From Fen731 sp964481885 (GTDB taxonomy: Bacteria; Actinomycetota; Humimicrobiia; Humimicrobiales; Humimicrobiaceae): DNA of 64,000 nt. Both the position numbers and the translations under genes were made by a program. Below the pieces are notes generated by a model, which made no database searches, had not been told where the DNA came from, and saw nothing but the letters and a program-made list of their open reading frames with translations. The stretch spans positions 20,637-84,636 of the forward strand of contig CAYZUS010000006.1 in NCBI GenBank assembly GCA_964481885.1, read 5' to 3'. This document shows positions 1 to 8,913 of this stretch, one piece after another (the stretch's first letter is position 1; each line of letters begins with the position of its first letter).

Positions 1-873
1 GCAAATAAAAAAAGCACTGATAAACCGGACTGGCTTAAAAAAAAAGTATCTTTAAATAATCAAAATATAGCTCAGGTAAATAATCTTCTACTGGATTTAA
101 ATCTTCACACCGTGTGCCAGAATGCAAAATGTCCCAACATTTTTGAATGTTTCAGCAACAAAACTGCTACTTTTTTATTGCTCGGAAATATCTGTACAAG
201 AAATTGTGCATTCTGCAGTGTAGAATCAGGAAGGCCGCTGCCATTGGACGAAAATGAACCCAACAATGTTGCTCTTGCCGTTTCTGCCCTGGAATTAAAA
301 TACATCGTGCTAACTTCAGTAACACGGGATGACCTTGCCGATGGGGGAGCCGGACAGTTTGCAAAAACTGTAAGAATGATAAAAGCTTCAATGCCGGAAG
401 CGAAGGTAGAATGCCTGATTCCTGATTTCAGAAATGAAGACAAAAATCTTGAAATATTGCTGAAGGAAGATTTGAATGTTTTAAACCATAACATTGAAAC
501 AGTTAAAGAAAATTATTCAGGCATAAGAAACAAGGCTGATTACCAGAAATCACTGAAAATACTTGAGTCATCAAAACAGATAAAGCCGGACATAACAACA
601 AAATCCGGGTTCATGCTTGGTCTGGGGGAAAACATTGAGGAAATACACAATCTTCTCAAAGATTTAAAATCAGTAAACTGTGACATTATTACAATGGGTC
701 AATATTTAAGTCCCGGGAAAAATAATGTACCGGTCCAGAGATACTATTCTCCGGAAGAGTTTGCAGAATTGGAAGAATACGCAAAACTACTTGGATTTAA
801 ATATGTGGTAGCAGGAGTATTCGTAAGGTCATCTTATCTTGCCGCCGAAGCCTTTAAAGGGTCAGAAAACTAG
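1..873 (+). CDS. lipA: Lipoyl synthase, 5'-truncated by the window edge
   Basis: Radical-SAM enzyme that inserts two sulfurs into protein-bound octanoyl groups to make lipoyl cofactor in the cytoplasm. The frame is open from base 1, so the true start lies upstream. Counting from base 1, the auxiliary-cluster motif CxxxxC-x5-C is at residues 39, 44 and 50 (CQNAKCPNIFEC), the radical-SAM motif CTRNCAFC at 65-72, and the C-terminal RSSYLA signature (the serine ligand of the auxiliary cluster) is near the end. About 290 residues are present, nearly the full family length, so only a few residues are missing. No lipoate-dependent enzyme is nearby in the window. Confidence 0.96.
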   Translation, partial: ANKKSTDKPDWLKKKVSLNNQNIAQVNNLLLDLNLHTVCQNAKCPNIFECFSNKTATFLLLGNICTRNCAFCSVESGRPLPLDENEPNNVALAVSALELKYIVLTSVTRDDLADGGAGQFAKTVRMIKASMPEAKVECLIPDFRNEDKNLEILLKEDLNVLNHNIETVKENYSGIRNKADYQKSLKILESSKQIKPDITTKSGFMLGLGENIEEIHNLLKDLKSVNCDIITMGQYLSPGKNNVPVQRYYSPEEFAELEEYAKLLGFKYVVAGVFVRSSYLAAEAFKGSEN

Positions 874-1271
874 TAATCATTATCGGAAGAATATCGTTTA
901 CGGCCAATGATTGAGATAATAAGCATTGCTCTGAATGGTGCTCTGCCTGGTCCCGATGCAAAAATCAGTAAAAAAACAGAATTGCTGTAAAATAATCCCG
1001 GGAACTGGGAATTTATCATAGTCGCAACAAGTATTGATAATAGTTTAGATATTTATCTATAGATAACTCGAATTTAATAAAAATATTTGTGTAAAGCAAG
1101 TTTGAAATATTATCAATTTAACCAGTTTGCCTGATTATTTGCCGAAAATATTTTGCGCTGAGCAATAAAATACTTTTCAAAAGATTTGCACTAATCAGAA
1201 TAGTTTTATTGAAATTTCAATTCTGGCAAATTATTTAAATAATTATAAAAAATAATAAGAAATTTACAAAA
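874..1271. other. 398-base intergenic region with possible Nudix remnant
   Basis: AT-rich spacer between lipA and the VIT-like gene. A short frame at 907-990 (+) reads MIEIISIALNGALPGPDAK and stops after 27 codons. The LPGPDA stretch resembles the N-terminal LPGxEAQ motif of CoA-pyrophosphatase-type Nudix proteins, so it may be a gene remnant. No clear ribosome site or terminator is seen. Confidence 0.4.
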
Positions 1272-1883
1272 ATGAATCAGAATACTTTAAAGGATTTTTT
1301 TGCAGGAAATATCGCAAAAATAAAGACCTATAACAAAATTGCCGGGATTTCACAAATTACCAGAAGATATGTTGCCATAAATGGTTTTGACGGAGTAATA
1401 ACGATGCTTGGGGTATTGCTCGGAAATTATGTTGTTGGAGCCAGGGAGTATAAACATATAATAATATCCGGATCTGCAGTGTGCATATCGCTTATGATAT
1501 CAGGGGTGTGGAGTGTTTATAACAGTGAGAGCTCAGAAAGAGCAAAAGATATGCGGGAACTCGAAATGTCGACACTACATGTCCTGGCAGGTACTATTAT
1601 AGCGAGAGCGCAAAGATTTGCATCAATTGTGCTAGCCGTTCTTAATGGATTTACGGCTGGAATATCAGCGTTTATTCCTCTTGTTCCTTTCTTTTTCGGA
1701 AAATACATGCCTATAAATATTTGTTATTATTCCGGAGCATTTTTGGCTTTCCTTTTGCTTATAGGAAATGGGATTTTTCTCGGCAAGACCTCAAAGCGAA
1801 ATCTGTTTATAAGTATTCTAAAGATGGTACTGGCAGGAGTGTTCTGTGTAGCGCTTGGCTATCTTCTGGAATTTATAGACTAA
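1272..1883 (+). CDS. VIT1/CCC1-family-like membrane protein
   Basis: A 203-residue integral membrane protein with about five predicted membrane segments. The N-terminal RRYVAINGFDGVITMLGVLL segment, the central region containing PLVPFF, and the last pair with GNGIFLGKTS and GVFCVALGYLL match the layout of VIT1/CCC1 transporters, which move Fe(II) or Mn(II). The usual short linker acids between segments 2 and 3 are present as a charged stretch at about 75-95. It ends just upstream of a shared terminator, convergent with glnA. Iron or manganese transport is inferred from the fold, not shown; substrate unknown. Confidence 0.7.
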   Translation: MNQNTLKDFFAGNIAKIKTYNKIAGISQITRRYVAINGFDGVITMLGVLLGNYVVGAREYKHIIISGSAVCISLMISGVWSVYNSESSERAKDMRELEMSTLHVLAGTIIARAQRFASIVLAVLNGFTAGISAFIPLVPFFFGKYMPINICYYSGAFLAFLLLIGNGIFLGKTSKRNLFISILKMVLAGVFCVALGYLLEFID

Positions 1884-2030
1884 AGCATCAAAAAGCAAAA
1901 TATTTAAGTCTCACAGGGATAATTATTGTAAAAGTAAAAAAATAAATCCAGCAAAACAAGCGGAAAGAAATAATTCCCATGATTATTTTGTGCCTTGAAA
2001 GGCATGGATATAATTAAGTAAAAATAAAAG

Positions 2031-2087
2031 AAGCCTGTAATCAATAAAGGAGGGAGAGCAAATCCACTTTACGATTACAGGCTTTTT
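2031..2087. terminator. Bidirectional intrinsic terminator
   Basis: Perfect 12-base inverted repeat, AAGCCTGTAATC at 2031-2042 and GATTACAGGCTT at 2073-2084, with a T run after it on the plus strand and an A-rich run before it (T-rich on the minus strand). It sits between the convergent VIT-like gene and glnA. The 30-base loop contains an AAGGAGGGAG stretch. Confidence 0.8.
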
Positions 2088-2114
2088 ACTGTCAACAGTA
2101 AAATTTTCTGCAAA

Positions 2115-3449
2115 TTATAAAATCGGCAGATATTTTTTTATTTCATAATCAGTAATGCAGGTCCTGTATCTGTCCCATTCAATATGCTTGTTTTCAACAA
2201 ATTTTGTAAAAACATGATCCCCAAGAGCCTCTTTAATAAGCTTGCTGTTTTCCATGTATTTTACAGCTTCAAAAAGGTTATCCGGCAGGTTATCCATACC
2301 TTCAGACTCTCTTTTTTTCTTGTCCCATTCAAAAATATTTTCTTCTACAGGATCAGCCAGAGGATATTTGTTCTTGATTCCCTCAAGCCCGGCAGCTAGC
2401 ATTACACTGAATGCAAGATATGGGTTACAAGCAGGGTCAGGACACCTGAATTCGACTCGTGTGGCCTTTTCTTTTCCAGGTTTATACATTGGCACCCTTA
2501 CCATCGTTGACCTGTTTCTTCTTGCCCATGAAATGTAAACGGGAGCTTCATAGCCGGGAACAAGGCGCTTGTATGAATTTACCCACTGATTGGTTATTGC
2601 ACAGATTTCTTTTGAATGTTTTAAGAGTCCGGCAATAAAATGCTTGGCTTCAGTAGAAAGATTATATTTATCGTCAGCATCGAAAAAAACATTTTTATCA
2701 CCTTTAAAAAGGGACTGATGTGTGTGCATCCCGCTTCCGTTTTCACCAAATATAGGCTTGGGCATAAATGATGCAAACACACCATTTCTGGCGGCAACTT
2801 CCTTAACAATCATTCTGTAAGTCATTGCACTGTCAGCCATGGTAAGAGCATCCGTATATCTTAAGTCTATCTCATGCTGCGAAGGCGCAACTTCATGATG
2901 AGAATATTCTACTCCTATTCCCATTGCCTCAAGGTATAATATTGTTGTCCTTCTCAGATTGCTTGCAACATCCGGAGTTGTTACATCGAAATATCCGCCG
3001 TAATCCAAGGGCTCCGGGTTTTTTTCAGATTTAAAATAAAAATATTCCAACTCCGGGCCCACATAATATGTGTAACCAAGGTCGGCAGCTTTTTTGAGGT
3101 TTCTTTTCAGGACCCCCCTCGGATCACCTTCAAAATTTTTTCCGGTCGGTTCAATTATATCGCAAAACATTCTTGCAACACCGTTTTCGGCAGGGCTCCA
3201 TGGAAGGATTTGAAAAGTGGAAGGATCGGGAAGCGCAAGAACGTCGCTTTCTTCTATTCTTGAAAAACCCTCGATTGAAGAACCATCAAAACCCATTCCT
3301 TCAGACAGCGCACCTTCGAGCTCTTCAACAGTTATCGAAAAACTCTTAAGCATGCCCTGAACATCAGTAAACCATAACCTGATAAACTTGATTTTGTTGT
3401 CATGGGCCTTTTTTAAAACATATTCCTTCATCGCATCATTTTTAGCCAT
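2115..3449 (-). CDS. glnA: Glutamine synthetase type I (alpha class)
   Basis: Makes glutamine from glutamate, ammonia and ATP; cytoplasmic dodecamer in this family. 444 residues, the usual GSI-alpha length. Visible signatures are MGFDGSSIEGF (residues 52-62), GPELEYFYF, the ATP/glutamate motif NGSGMHTHQS (about 240), and RLVPGYEAP with NRSTMVRVP. The NLYDLP adenylylation site of the beta class is absent near the C-terminus, so control by adenylylation is not expected. A good ribosome site (AAAGAAAGG) precedes the ATG. The gene follows a GlnR-like regulator on the same strand, and a TTAAC-type repeat lies upstream, suggesting nitrogen-responsive transcription. Confidence 0.97.
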   Translation of the reverse strand: MAKNDAMKEYVLKKAHDNKIKFIRLWFTDVQGMLKSFSITVEELEGALSEGMGFDGSSIEGFSRIEESDVLALPDPSTFQILPWSPAENGVARMFCDIIEPTGKNFEGDPRGVLKRNLKKAADLGYTYYVGPELEYFYFKSEKNPEPLDYGGYFDVTTPDVASNLRRTTILYLEAMGIGVEYSHHEVAPSQHEIDLRYTDALTMADSAMTYRMIVKEVAARNGVFASFMPKPIFGENGSGMHTHQSLFKGDKNVFFDADDKYNLSTEAKHFIAGLLKHSKEICAITNQWVNSYKRLVPGYEAPVYISWARRNRSTMVRVPMYKPGKEKATRVEFRCPDPACNPYLAFSVMLAAGLEGIKNKYPLADPVEENIFEWDKKKRESEGMDNLPDNLFEAVKYMENSKLIKEALGDHVFTKFVENKHIEWDRYRTCITDYEIKKYLPIL

Positions 3450-3774
3450 TTTGACCAGCCTTTCTTTTACTATTTTAAATTACTTAAACTATTGCTTCAC
3501 GATTGCTAAACAACACAACTACTTATACCACATTTTAAATAAAAATAAGCAGTTTCAATGTTAAATCTGTGTTAACATTTAGCTCGCTGAAGAAGTACGG
3601 CAAAACGATAAGGGTTAGAAGTATAAGAGCCTTTCTGAAAATAATTATACGGCCAGACACTTTGTGGATTCCAAATCAACAAATTGGATATTAAGTCCAG
3701 AGGAAGAAAATCAGGATAAAGAATACAAAAGAGAAGGGAACTACAGTATATTTTAAAAATACCCTTCGTTTATT
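3450..3774. other. 325-base intergenic region upstream of glnA
   Basis: Separates glnA from the upstream regulator gene. Apart from the candidate promoter and repeat at 3522-3576, the distal half (3590-3770) is AT-rich with no convincing ORF or hairpin. Confidence 0.5.
3522..3576 (-). promoter_or_regulatory. Candidate glnA promoter with GlnR-like direct repeat
   Basis: On the minus strand an extended -10 TGG-TATAAG (3522-3527) lies about 75 bases upstream of the glnA start. Upstream of it is TTAAC-n6-TTAAC (GTTAA at 3560-3564 and 3571-3575 on the plus strand), followed by GAAAC (3552-3556). The 11-base spacing is that of the gTnAC-n6-GaAAC boxes bound by actinobacterial GlnR. The match is by eye and imperfect. 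Confidence 0.35.
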
Positions 3775-4458
3775 CTATAAGCCTGAAGAGAACATGTATC
3801 CCACATTCCTGACAGTTTTTAACATATCGCTGTATGGTAGTTCAAGTTTGGAGCGTAAGCGCCTCATATGGACATCAACGGTCCTTGATCCGCCATAAAA
3901 ATCATATCCCCAGACAATTGAAAGTAGTTTGTTTCTCGAATAGACTTTATCCGAATTTTCAAGCAGCAGCTTTAACAACTCATACTCTTTATAAGTAAGC
4001 TCGATTTCAATATCGTTTACTGTAAGCTCGTATTTATCAAGATTTAAAACGAGGTTTCCCGCAGTTATGCAGTTTTCTGGAAGTACCCTTAAGCTTTCAG
4101 CCAGAATCAGCGAAATTCTTGCTGAAAATTCCTCCCTGATCCTTAAGTCAAAAATAATATCCCTAAAAACAGGCAAAACGCTTTTTATTTGTTGCAGGGT
4201 TGCAGCCTGTGCGCTATCAATAACTAAAAGAACAGGCAAACCGGTTGCATTTATTTTCACGAAAAAGTCATGGTAAAAGGGGTCACCCTGTATATCAAGA
4301 TTGCATATATTCAGGACTAGTAATTTAAATTTATCAAACTTAATGTTTAAAGGCTCAAAAATAGAAAAGGAATGAATCTTGAATGCGCCGCTGTCCAATG
4401 ACAGCTTTGCATCCTCAATTGTTTTTATGTTTTGTGAAAAGAACAGGATATTAATCAT
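3775..4458 (-). CDS. OmpR-type orphan response regulator, GlnR-like
   Basis: 227 residues: an N-terminal receiver-like domain (1-120) and a C-terminal winged-helix DNA-binding domain (about 130-225) with LTYKEYELLKLLLEN, WGYDFYGGSRTVDVHMRRLR and TVRNVGYMF. The receiver is degenerate: the beta-3 position where the phosphorylated Asp normally sits reads LLVLNICNLD, and the acidic pocket after beta-1 is missing. No histidine kinase is adjacent. Actinobacterial GlnR has the same design (atypical receiver, no kinase), and the gene lies directly upstream of glnA on the same strand, so nitrogen regulation is inferred. Another phosphorylation-independent regulator is possible. Confidence 0.7.
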   Translation of the reverse strand: MINILFFSQNIKTIEDAKLSLDSGAFKIHSFSIFEPLNIKFDKFKLLVLNICNLDIQGDPFYHDFFVKINATGLPVLLVIDSAQAATLQQIKSVLPVFRDIIFDLRIREEFSARISLILAESLRVLPENCITAGNLVLNLDKYELTVNDIEIELTYKEYELLKLLLENSDKVYSRNKLLSIVWGYDFYGGSRTVDVHMRRLRSKLELPYSDMLKTVRNVGYMFSSGL

Positions 4459-4867
4459 TTTTATTTTTAAAGTTTTTATTTATAATTTTTAATGTTAATT
4501 TTTATCGGTCCACTCTTGTATAAATTATACAAATATCGGCCACAATGTAAAATTGGATAAATAAAATGGTGGAAACCTTAAAATCCAGCAGAAAATGAAA
4601 TAAAGGGAGCACCAAGGAATAAAAAAATTTTTATGCGGTAAAAAACGAAAAATAAATAAAATCAGTAAATACAGAGATCCGGGAATAAATAAANNNNNNN
4701 NNNNNNNNNNNNNNNNNNNNNNNNNNNNNNNNNNNNNNNNNNNNNNNNNNNNNNNNNNNNNNNNNNNNNNNNNNNNNNNNNNNNNNNNNNNNNAAATCAG
4801 TAAACATAGAAATCAGTAAATATAGAAATCCGTAATAAAAAAAATTTGGTGACAGGACAGGTGGAAA
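4459..4867. other. 409-base AT-rich region with short repeats around an assembly gap
   Basis: Contains a degenerate repeat of the type AAATCAGTAAATATAGAAATCC: one copy before the gap (about 4658-4682) and one and a half to two after it (4794-4834). No ORF is supported. The gap (4694-4793) is probably an unresolved repeat. Confidence 0.55.
4694..4793. other. Assembly gap (100 N)
   Basis: Run of exactly 100 N, the conventional placeholder length, inside short tandem repeats. Confidence 0.99.
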
Positions 4868-5029
4868 ATGTATACGATAATTCTTTTTGTGATTATTGCA
4901 GTGATTGGATATTTTGCAATCAAGGCTTCCCGTTACGGCAAGCTTAGTATCAGCGAGGTCCCGATATTTGCCATTCTCTCGATGGTCCTTGGGGGATATA
5001 TTATTTTCTTAATGGTCAGGGTTTTCTAA
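4868..5029 (+). CDS. Small two-segment membrane peptide
   Basis: A 53-codon ORF starting ATG with AGGTGG just upstream. It encodes two hydrophobic segments (about residues 3-18 and 32-52) separated by a basic loop IKASRYGKLS. The composition and clean loop make it look like a real small membrane protein, but no family is recognised. It is divergent from the regulator at 4458 and convergent with nadE. Confidence 0.55.
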   Translation: MYTIILFVIIAVIGYFAIKASRYGKLSISEVPIFAILSMVLGGYIIFLMVRVF

Positions 5030-5134
5030 GTTTGTTTCTGATAAATAATTTCCCTGAAAGGCCGGATTTATAAGCAGGATTTGGAAAATCCCAAGCAAAT
5101 TTAAATAAAAAGAGATATTTAATCTTAGTCTGGA

Positions 5135-6961
5135 CTATGTAAGCCTGAATCTGTTTGTAACGGGGTATCTTCTGTCTCTTCCGAATGCTCTTGCTGTTAT
5201 TTTTATCCCCAAGGCACCCTGCCTCCTTTTATATTCATTAAAGTCAACCATATTAAGGACTTCTTTTACGGTCGCATCGTCAAGGCCGTTTTTTACTATA
5301 TCAGGGTAGTCCTTTTCATCTTCAATATAATATTTCAATATCCTGTCAAGAACATCATATGGCGGCAGCTTGTCCTGATCTGTCTGACCCGGCTTGAGTT
5401 CCGCAGAAGGTGCTTTTTTCATAATCGATTCAGGGATGATTCCGCAATATTTTCTGTTAATGAAATCACATATCCTGTAGACAATTGTCTTATATATGTC
5501 TTTGATCGGCGAAAATCCCCCGACCATATCCCCATATAAGGTGCAGTAACCTACACTAATTTCACTCTTGTTTCCAGTTGCAAGAACAAGCCACCCATAT
5601 TCATTTGAAAGGCTCATAAGGATATTACCTCTTATTCTTGCCTGTAAATTTTCTTTTGTTGTTGTCAGCTCACTGTTTCTAATGTTATCTTTAAGGTTTT
5701 TGAGGTAAGAATCATACAAATCTTTAATAGGGATCGTAAGCGTTTTTATGCCCGTGGTTTCTGAAAGCCCTAATGAATCATCGATGCTTCCTTTTGAAGA
5801 AAACATGGAAGGCATCATGACTCCAGTCACATTTTCAGATCCAATTGCAAAAGAAGCAATCACAGCAGTGAGCGCAGAGTCTATTCCTCCGCTCAAGCCA
5901 AGAACCACTTCTTTGAAAGAATTTTTATTAATATAATCTCTGGTGCCAAGGACAAGCGCCTTAAAGATTTCCTCTTCGCGGCAGGATATTAATTCCCTGT
6001 AATGATCTTTTGAGTTGCTGAAACGATTTGGAACGCCTGGCTCAATTATTTCGGCAGACCGTAAGTCCGGAAGAAGAACGGTTTTTTGGCTGCCGGATAA
6101 GGATTGAGTTTCTTCCACATTTATTTTAATAACCGGAACAGAAAAGTCTTCACCGCGCATGCTGTCTCTCTGATTTTTAAACTTTGCATCCTGCAGCCTT
6201 GTTGCATTTACTTCCTCCATATCCAGGTCGAAAATAAAGAAATCTTCTTCAAAAGATTTGGCCCTGTATAAAATCCGGCCTTTCTCGCTGACAAGCATCG
6301 AACTGCCATCAAAGACAAGTTCATCCTGGCCCCCCGTAAGGTTTACATATAATATATTAACTCTGTTATCTGTTGCCCGCGCAAACAGCATTTTTTCCCG
6401 GTCCTGAATTTTTTCAATATGATAAGGAGAGGCGGAAATGTTTATAATCAGGCTTGCGCCGCCCGTAATTGACTGGAGCTGCAGGGGCCCTGATGAATAG
6501 TAAATATCTTCACAAATGTTTACTCCGAACAAAACGCCATCCAGATCGTAGACGGAAGCACCTGAGCCTTTCTGGAAATATCTTTCTTCGTCAAAAACAG
6601 AGTAATTTGGCAGGTACTGCTTATTGCATACTGATATTATTTTTTTGTTACAGATAATTGCTGCAGAATTGTATATTTCAAAAGTTTTGTTAACAAAACC
6701 GACAACAGCAACGATATTTCCGGTAATATTTTTAATCTTTTCCAGATATTTGAGGTTTTCTTCAACGAAAGCCGGCTTCAACAGAAGATCTTCCGGAGGA
6801 TAGCCCGTAACAGCCAACTCAGGAAAGGCGATTATTTTTGCATTATTTTTTTCAGCATTCTCAATATGGTAAGCTATTTTTTCAAAATTGCCCTTAAAAT
6901 CTCCCACAGTCGGGTTTATCTGGGCACAATATAATCTCAAAATACCGGGATGTTTATCCAT
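5135..6961 (-). CDS. nadE: Glutamine-dependent NAD+ synthetase
   Basis: Converts deamido-NAD to NAD with ATP, taking ammonia from glutamine. 608 residues with two domains: an N-terminal nitrilase-type glutaminase (catalytic Glu in AFPELAVTGYPPEDLL near 48, Lys in NKQYLPNY, Cys in GVNICEDIYY) and a C-terminal synthetase with the PP-loop motif GLSGGIDSALT and downstream GNKSEISVGYCTLYGDM. It is the last gene of a three-gene minus-strand operon after the cysteine desulfurase and SufT-like genes (29-base gap). Full length and no odd residues seen. Confidence 0.96.
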   Translation of the reverse strand: MDKHPGILRLYCAQINPTVGDFKGNFEKIAYHIENAEKNNAKIIAFPELAVTGYPPEDLLLKPAFVEENLKYLEKIKNITGNIVAVVGFVNKTFEIYNSAAIICNKKIISVCNKQYLPNYSVFDEERYFQKGSGASVYDLDGVLFGVNICEDIYYSSGPLQLQSITGGASLIINISASPYHIEKIQDREKMLFARATDNRVNILYVNLTGGQDELVFDGSSMLVSEKGRILYRAKSFEEDFFIFDLDMEEVNATRLQDAKFKNQRDSMRGEDFSVPVIKINVEETQSLSGSQKTVLLPDLRSAEIIEPGVPNRFSNSKDHYRELISCREEEIFKALVLGTRDYINKNSFKEVVLGLSGGIDSALTAVIASFAIGSENVTGVMMPSMFSSKGSIDDSLGLSETTGIKTLTIPIKDLYDSYLKNLKDNIRNSELTTTKENLQARIRGNILMSLSNEYGWLVLATGNKSEISVGYCTLYGDMVGGFSPIKDIYKTIVYRICDFINRKYCGIIPESIMKKAPSAELKPGQTDQDKLPPYDVLDRILKYYIEDEKDYPDIVKNGLDDATVKEVLNMVDFNEYKRRQGALGIKITARAFGRDRRYPVTNRFRLT

Positions 6962-6990
6962 TTTTAAAAACCAGCTATCCTGCTTTTATA

Positions 6991-7299
6991 TTATTCGTCG
7001 CTCTGCATCTGTTCCTTGATTTTTTGGGAAACCAGCGCAGGGCTCCATGGCGGATCCCACACCAGATTTACTGTTACTCTTCCCACGCCTTCCATTTTTT
7101 CAATTCTTTTATGGGCCTGCTGAGTTATCATGGAATGCATCGGACAGCCCCTTGTAGTCATCGTCATATCAACATCCACATTGTTACTGTCATCAACATC
7201 AACCCTGTAAATCAATCCCATATCAACGATACTGATGGGAATTTCAGGATCATATACTTCTGAAAGAGCATTCATCACATCATCTTTTGTCAGCTGCAT
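6991..7299 (-). CDS. MIP18/DUF59 family Fe-S assembly protein (SufT-like)
   Basis: 102 residues with the family signatures YDPEIPISIVDMGLIY, MTMTTRGCPMHSM (conserved Cys) and VWDPPWSPAL. Members of this family (SufT, the PaaD core, eukaryotic MIP18/CIA2) help mature Fe-S proteins. A strong ribosome site (GGAGGT) precedes the start. It lies between a cysteine desulfurase (34-base gap) and nadE, which supports a role in Fe-S delivery. Confidence 0.9.
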   Translation of the reverse strand: MQLTKDDVMNALSEVYDPEIPISIVDMGLIYRVDVDDSNNVDVDMTMTTRGCPMHSMITQQAHKRIEKMEGVGRVTVNLVWDPPWSPALVSQKIKEQMQSDE

Positions 7300-7333
7300 A
7301 AATTACCTCCAAAAATTTTAAAAACTTTAAATA

Positions 7334-8536
7334 CTAATCAGTGGCCTTTTTATATAGTGGAGAAATATTCCTCAAATCCATAATAATTTTTTTTATTGTC
7401 TCCAGAAAATAATTTATTTCGTCATAGGTGTTCTCAAAGCCCAGTGTTATCCTGAGAGATCCAAATGCTTCTTCACCGGAAAGCCCCATAGCTATCAGAG
7501 TGTGCGTTGGCTTCATTGAAGACGAAGAACAGGCCGAACCGCTGGAGGCGGCAATTCCTGCCATATCAAGCCGAAGCACTATTGCTTCACCTTCAATAAA
7601 CTTAAATGAAAAGTTGCAGTTTCCGGGAAGCCTGTGAGAAGGATGGCCGTTAAATCTGACATCATCAATATTTTTTAACAACTCTGTTTTTAAGTATTCC
7701 CTCATTGCGGTGAGTTTTTCAATCCTGACATCAAGTGTTTTATAACCTGCGCTGGCTGCAGCTGCAAGGCCGGCTATCCCCGGAATATTCTCAGTTCCTG
7801 AGCGCCTGCCCTTTTCCTGCCCTCCGCCAAGAATGAGAGGCATTATTTTTGTTCCTTTTCTTATATACAATGCTCCAACCCCTTTCGGACCGTAAATTTT
7901 ATGTCCGGAAAGTGAAAGCAGATCAACTCCAAGTCTATCAACATTGGTGTCTGCATTGCAAAAAGTCTGAACCGCATCTGTGTGAAAAATTACATTTTTA
8001 TCCCGAAGGAGCCTACCGATTTCTTCTATGGGCTGTATGGTTCCGACGATATTATTGGCGTGCATTATTGTTACAAGAATCGTAGTATCCCTGAGAGCTT
8101 TTTTTACATCTGAAGGATCTACCATGCCGAATTTGTCAACAGGAACAGAAGTTATTTTAAAACCTTTTCTTGCGAGAAATTTCAATGGCATCAATACTGC
8201 AGGATGTTCAATTTCAGAAGTGATTATGTGGTTCCCCTGGCCCTTGTAAGCCTCGGCAATCCCGAACAGGGCAATATTATCGCTCTCTGTGCCTCCGCCG
8301 GTAAATGTTATTTCAGAGTCCCTTGCGCCTAGAGCTTGTGCAATGGTCTGTCGGGAACTTTCAAGAAGTTCTTTTGCCTGCCTGCCAGGCAGGTGAGGCT
8401 CTGATGCATTGCCAAAAAATTTTGTATAACATTCATTAATGGCTACGGCCGCCTCAGGAAGAACCGGAGTGGTGGCCGCGTGATCAAAATATATATATTT
8501 TCTGCTGTTTATATTGCCAGTAGTATTGTTTTCCAT
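7334..8536 (-). CDS. Cysteine desulfurase (NifS/IscS type)
   Basis: PLP enzyme that removes sulfur from cysteine as a persulfide for Fe-S clusters and thiolated products. 400 residues with YFDHAATTPV at the N-terminus, the PLP-binding SGHKIYGPKGVGALY (Lys near 208), RSGTENIPG and the persulfide-carrying loop SSGSACSSSSMKPTHTL. The SGSAC loop is of the IscS/NifS class I form. It heads a minus-strand operon with the DUF59 gene and nadE. No scaffold protein (IscU/SufU) is next to it, so the main partner is elsewhere or unknown. Confidence 0.95.
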   Translation of the reverse strand: MENNTTGNINSRKYIYFDHAATTPVLPEAAVAINECYTKFFGNASEPHLPGRQAKELLESSRQTIAQALGARDSEITFTGGGTESDNIALFGIAEAYKGQGNHIITSEIEHPAVLMPLKFLARKGFKITSVPVDKFGMVDPSDVKKALRDTTILVTIMHANNIVGTIQPIEEIGRLLRDKNVIFHTDAVQTFCNADTNVDRLGVDLLSLSGHKIYGPKGVGALYIRKGTKIMPLILGGGQEKGRRSGTENIPGIAGLAAAASAGYKTLDVRIEKLTAMREYLKTELLKNIDDVRFNGHPSHRLPGNCNFSFKFIEGEAIVLRLDMAGIAASSGSACSSSSMKPTHTLIAMGLSGEEAFGSLRITLGFENTYDEINYFLETIKKIIMDLRNISPLYKKATD

Positions 8537-8716
8537 ATCCCTGATATCGATATTATTATTGGTAAATTAATTGCCCGAAGTTTTTATCTCCGTATTTCAA
8601 GCTCTTTGTCTGATACTTCAAGGAATATTATAAGAACAATTACCCAAAAGTATAAAAGAAATATTTTTCATACCGTTGCTGTTACAATAAATAATAAATC
8701 AAAATATTAATAATTA

Positions 8717-8786
8717 CATCAGATAATCCAAAAACATAGCTGCGCCGGACAGGCATCAGATAATCCAAAAATGTAGCTGCACCGGA
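8717..8786. repeat. 37-base tandem repeat truncated by a gap
   Basis: Copy 1 (8717-8753) and copy 2 (8754-8786) are direct repeats with a few substitutions, each starting CATCAGATAATCCAAAAA. The array runs straight into the N gap, which suggests that more copies were collapsed or unresolved. There are no spacers, so it is not CRISPR-like. Confidence 0.8.
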
Positions 8787-8886
8787 NNNNNNNNNNNNNN
8801 NNNNNNNNNNNNNNNNNNNNNNNNNNNNNNNNNNNNNNNNNNNNNNNNNNNNNNNNNNNNNNNNNNNNNNNNNNNNNNNNNNNNNN
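8787..8886. other. Assembly gap (100 N)
   Basis: Placeholder gap at the edge of a 37-base tandem repeat. Confidence 0.99.
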
Positions 8887-8913
8887 CACCACATTACTTT
8901 CCCAACGCCACGA

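Noticed and set aside
8717..8786. CRISPR array
   Set aside because: Repeat units are directly adjacent with no spacers, and no cas genes are present.
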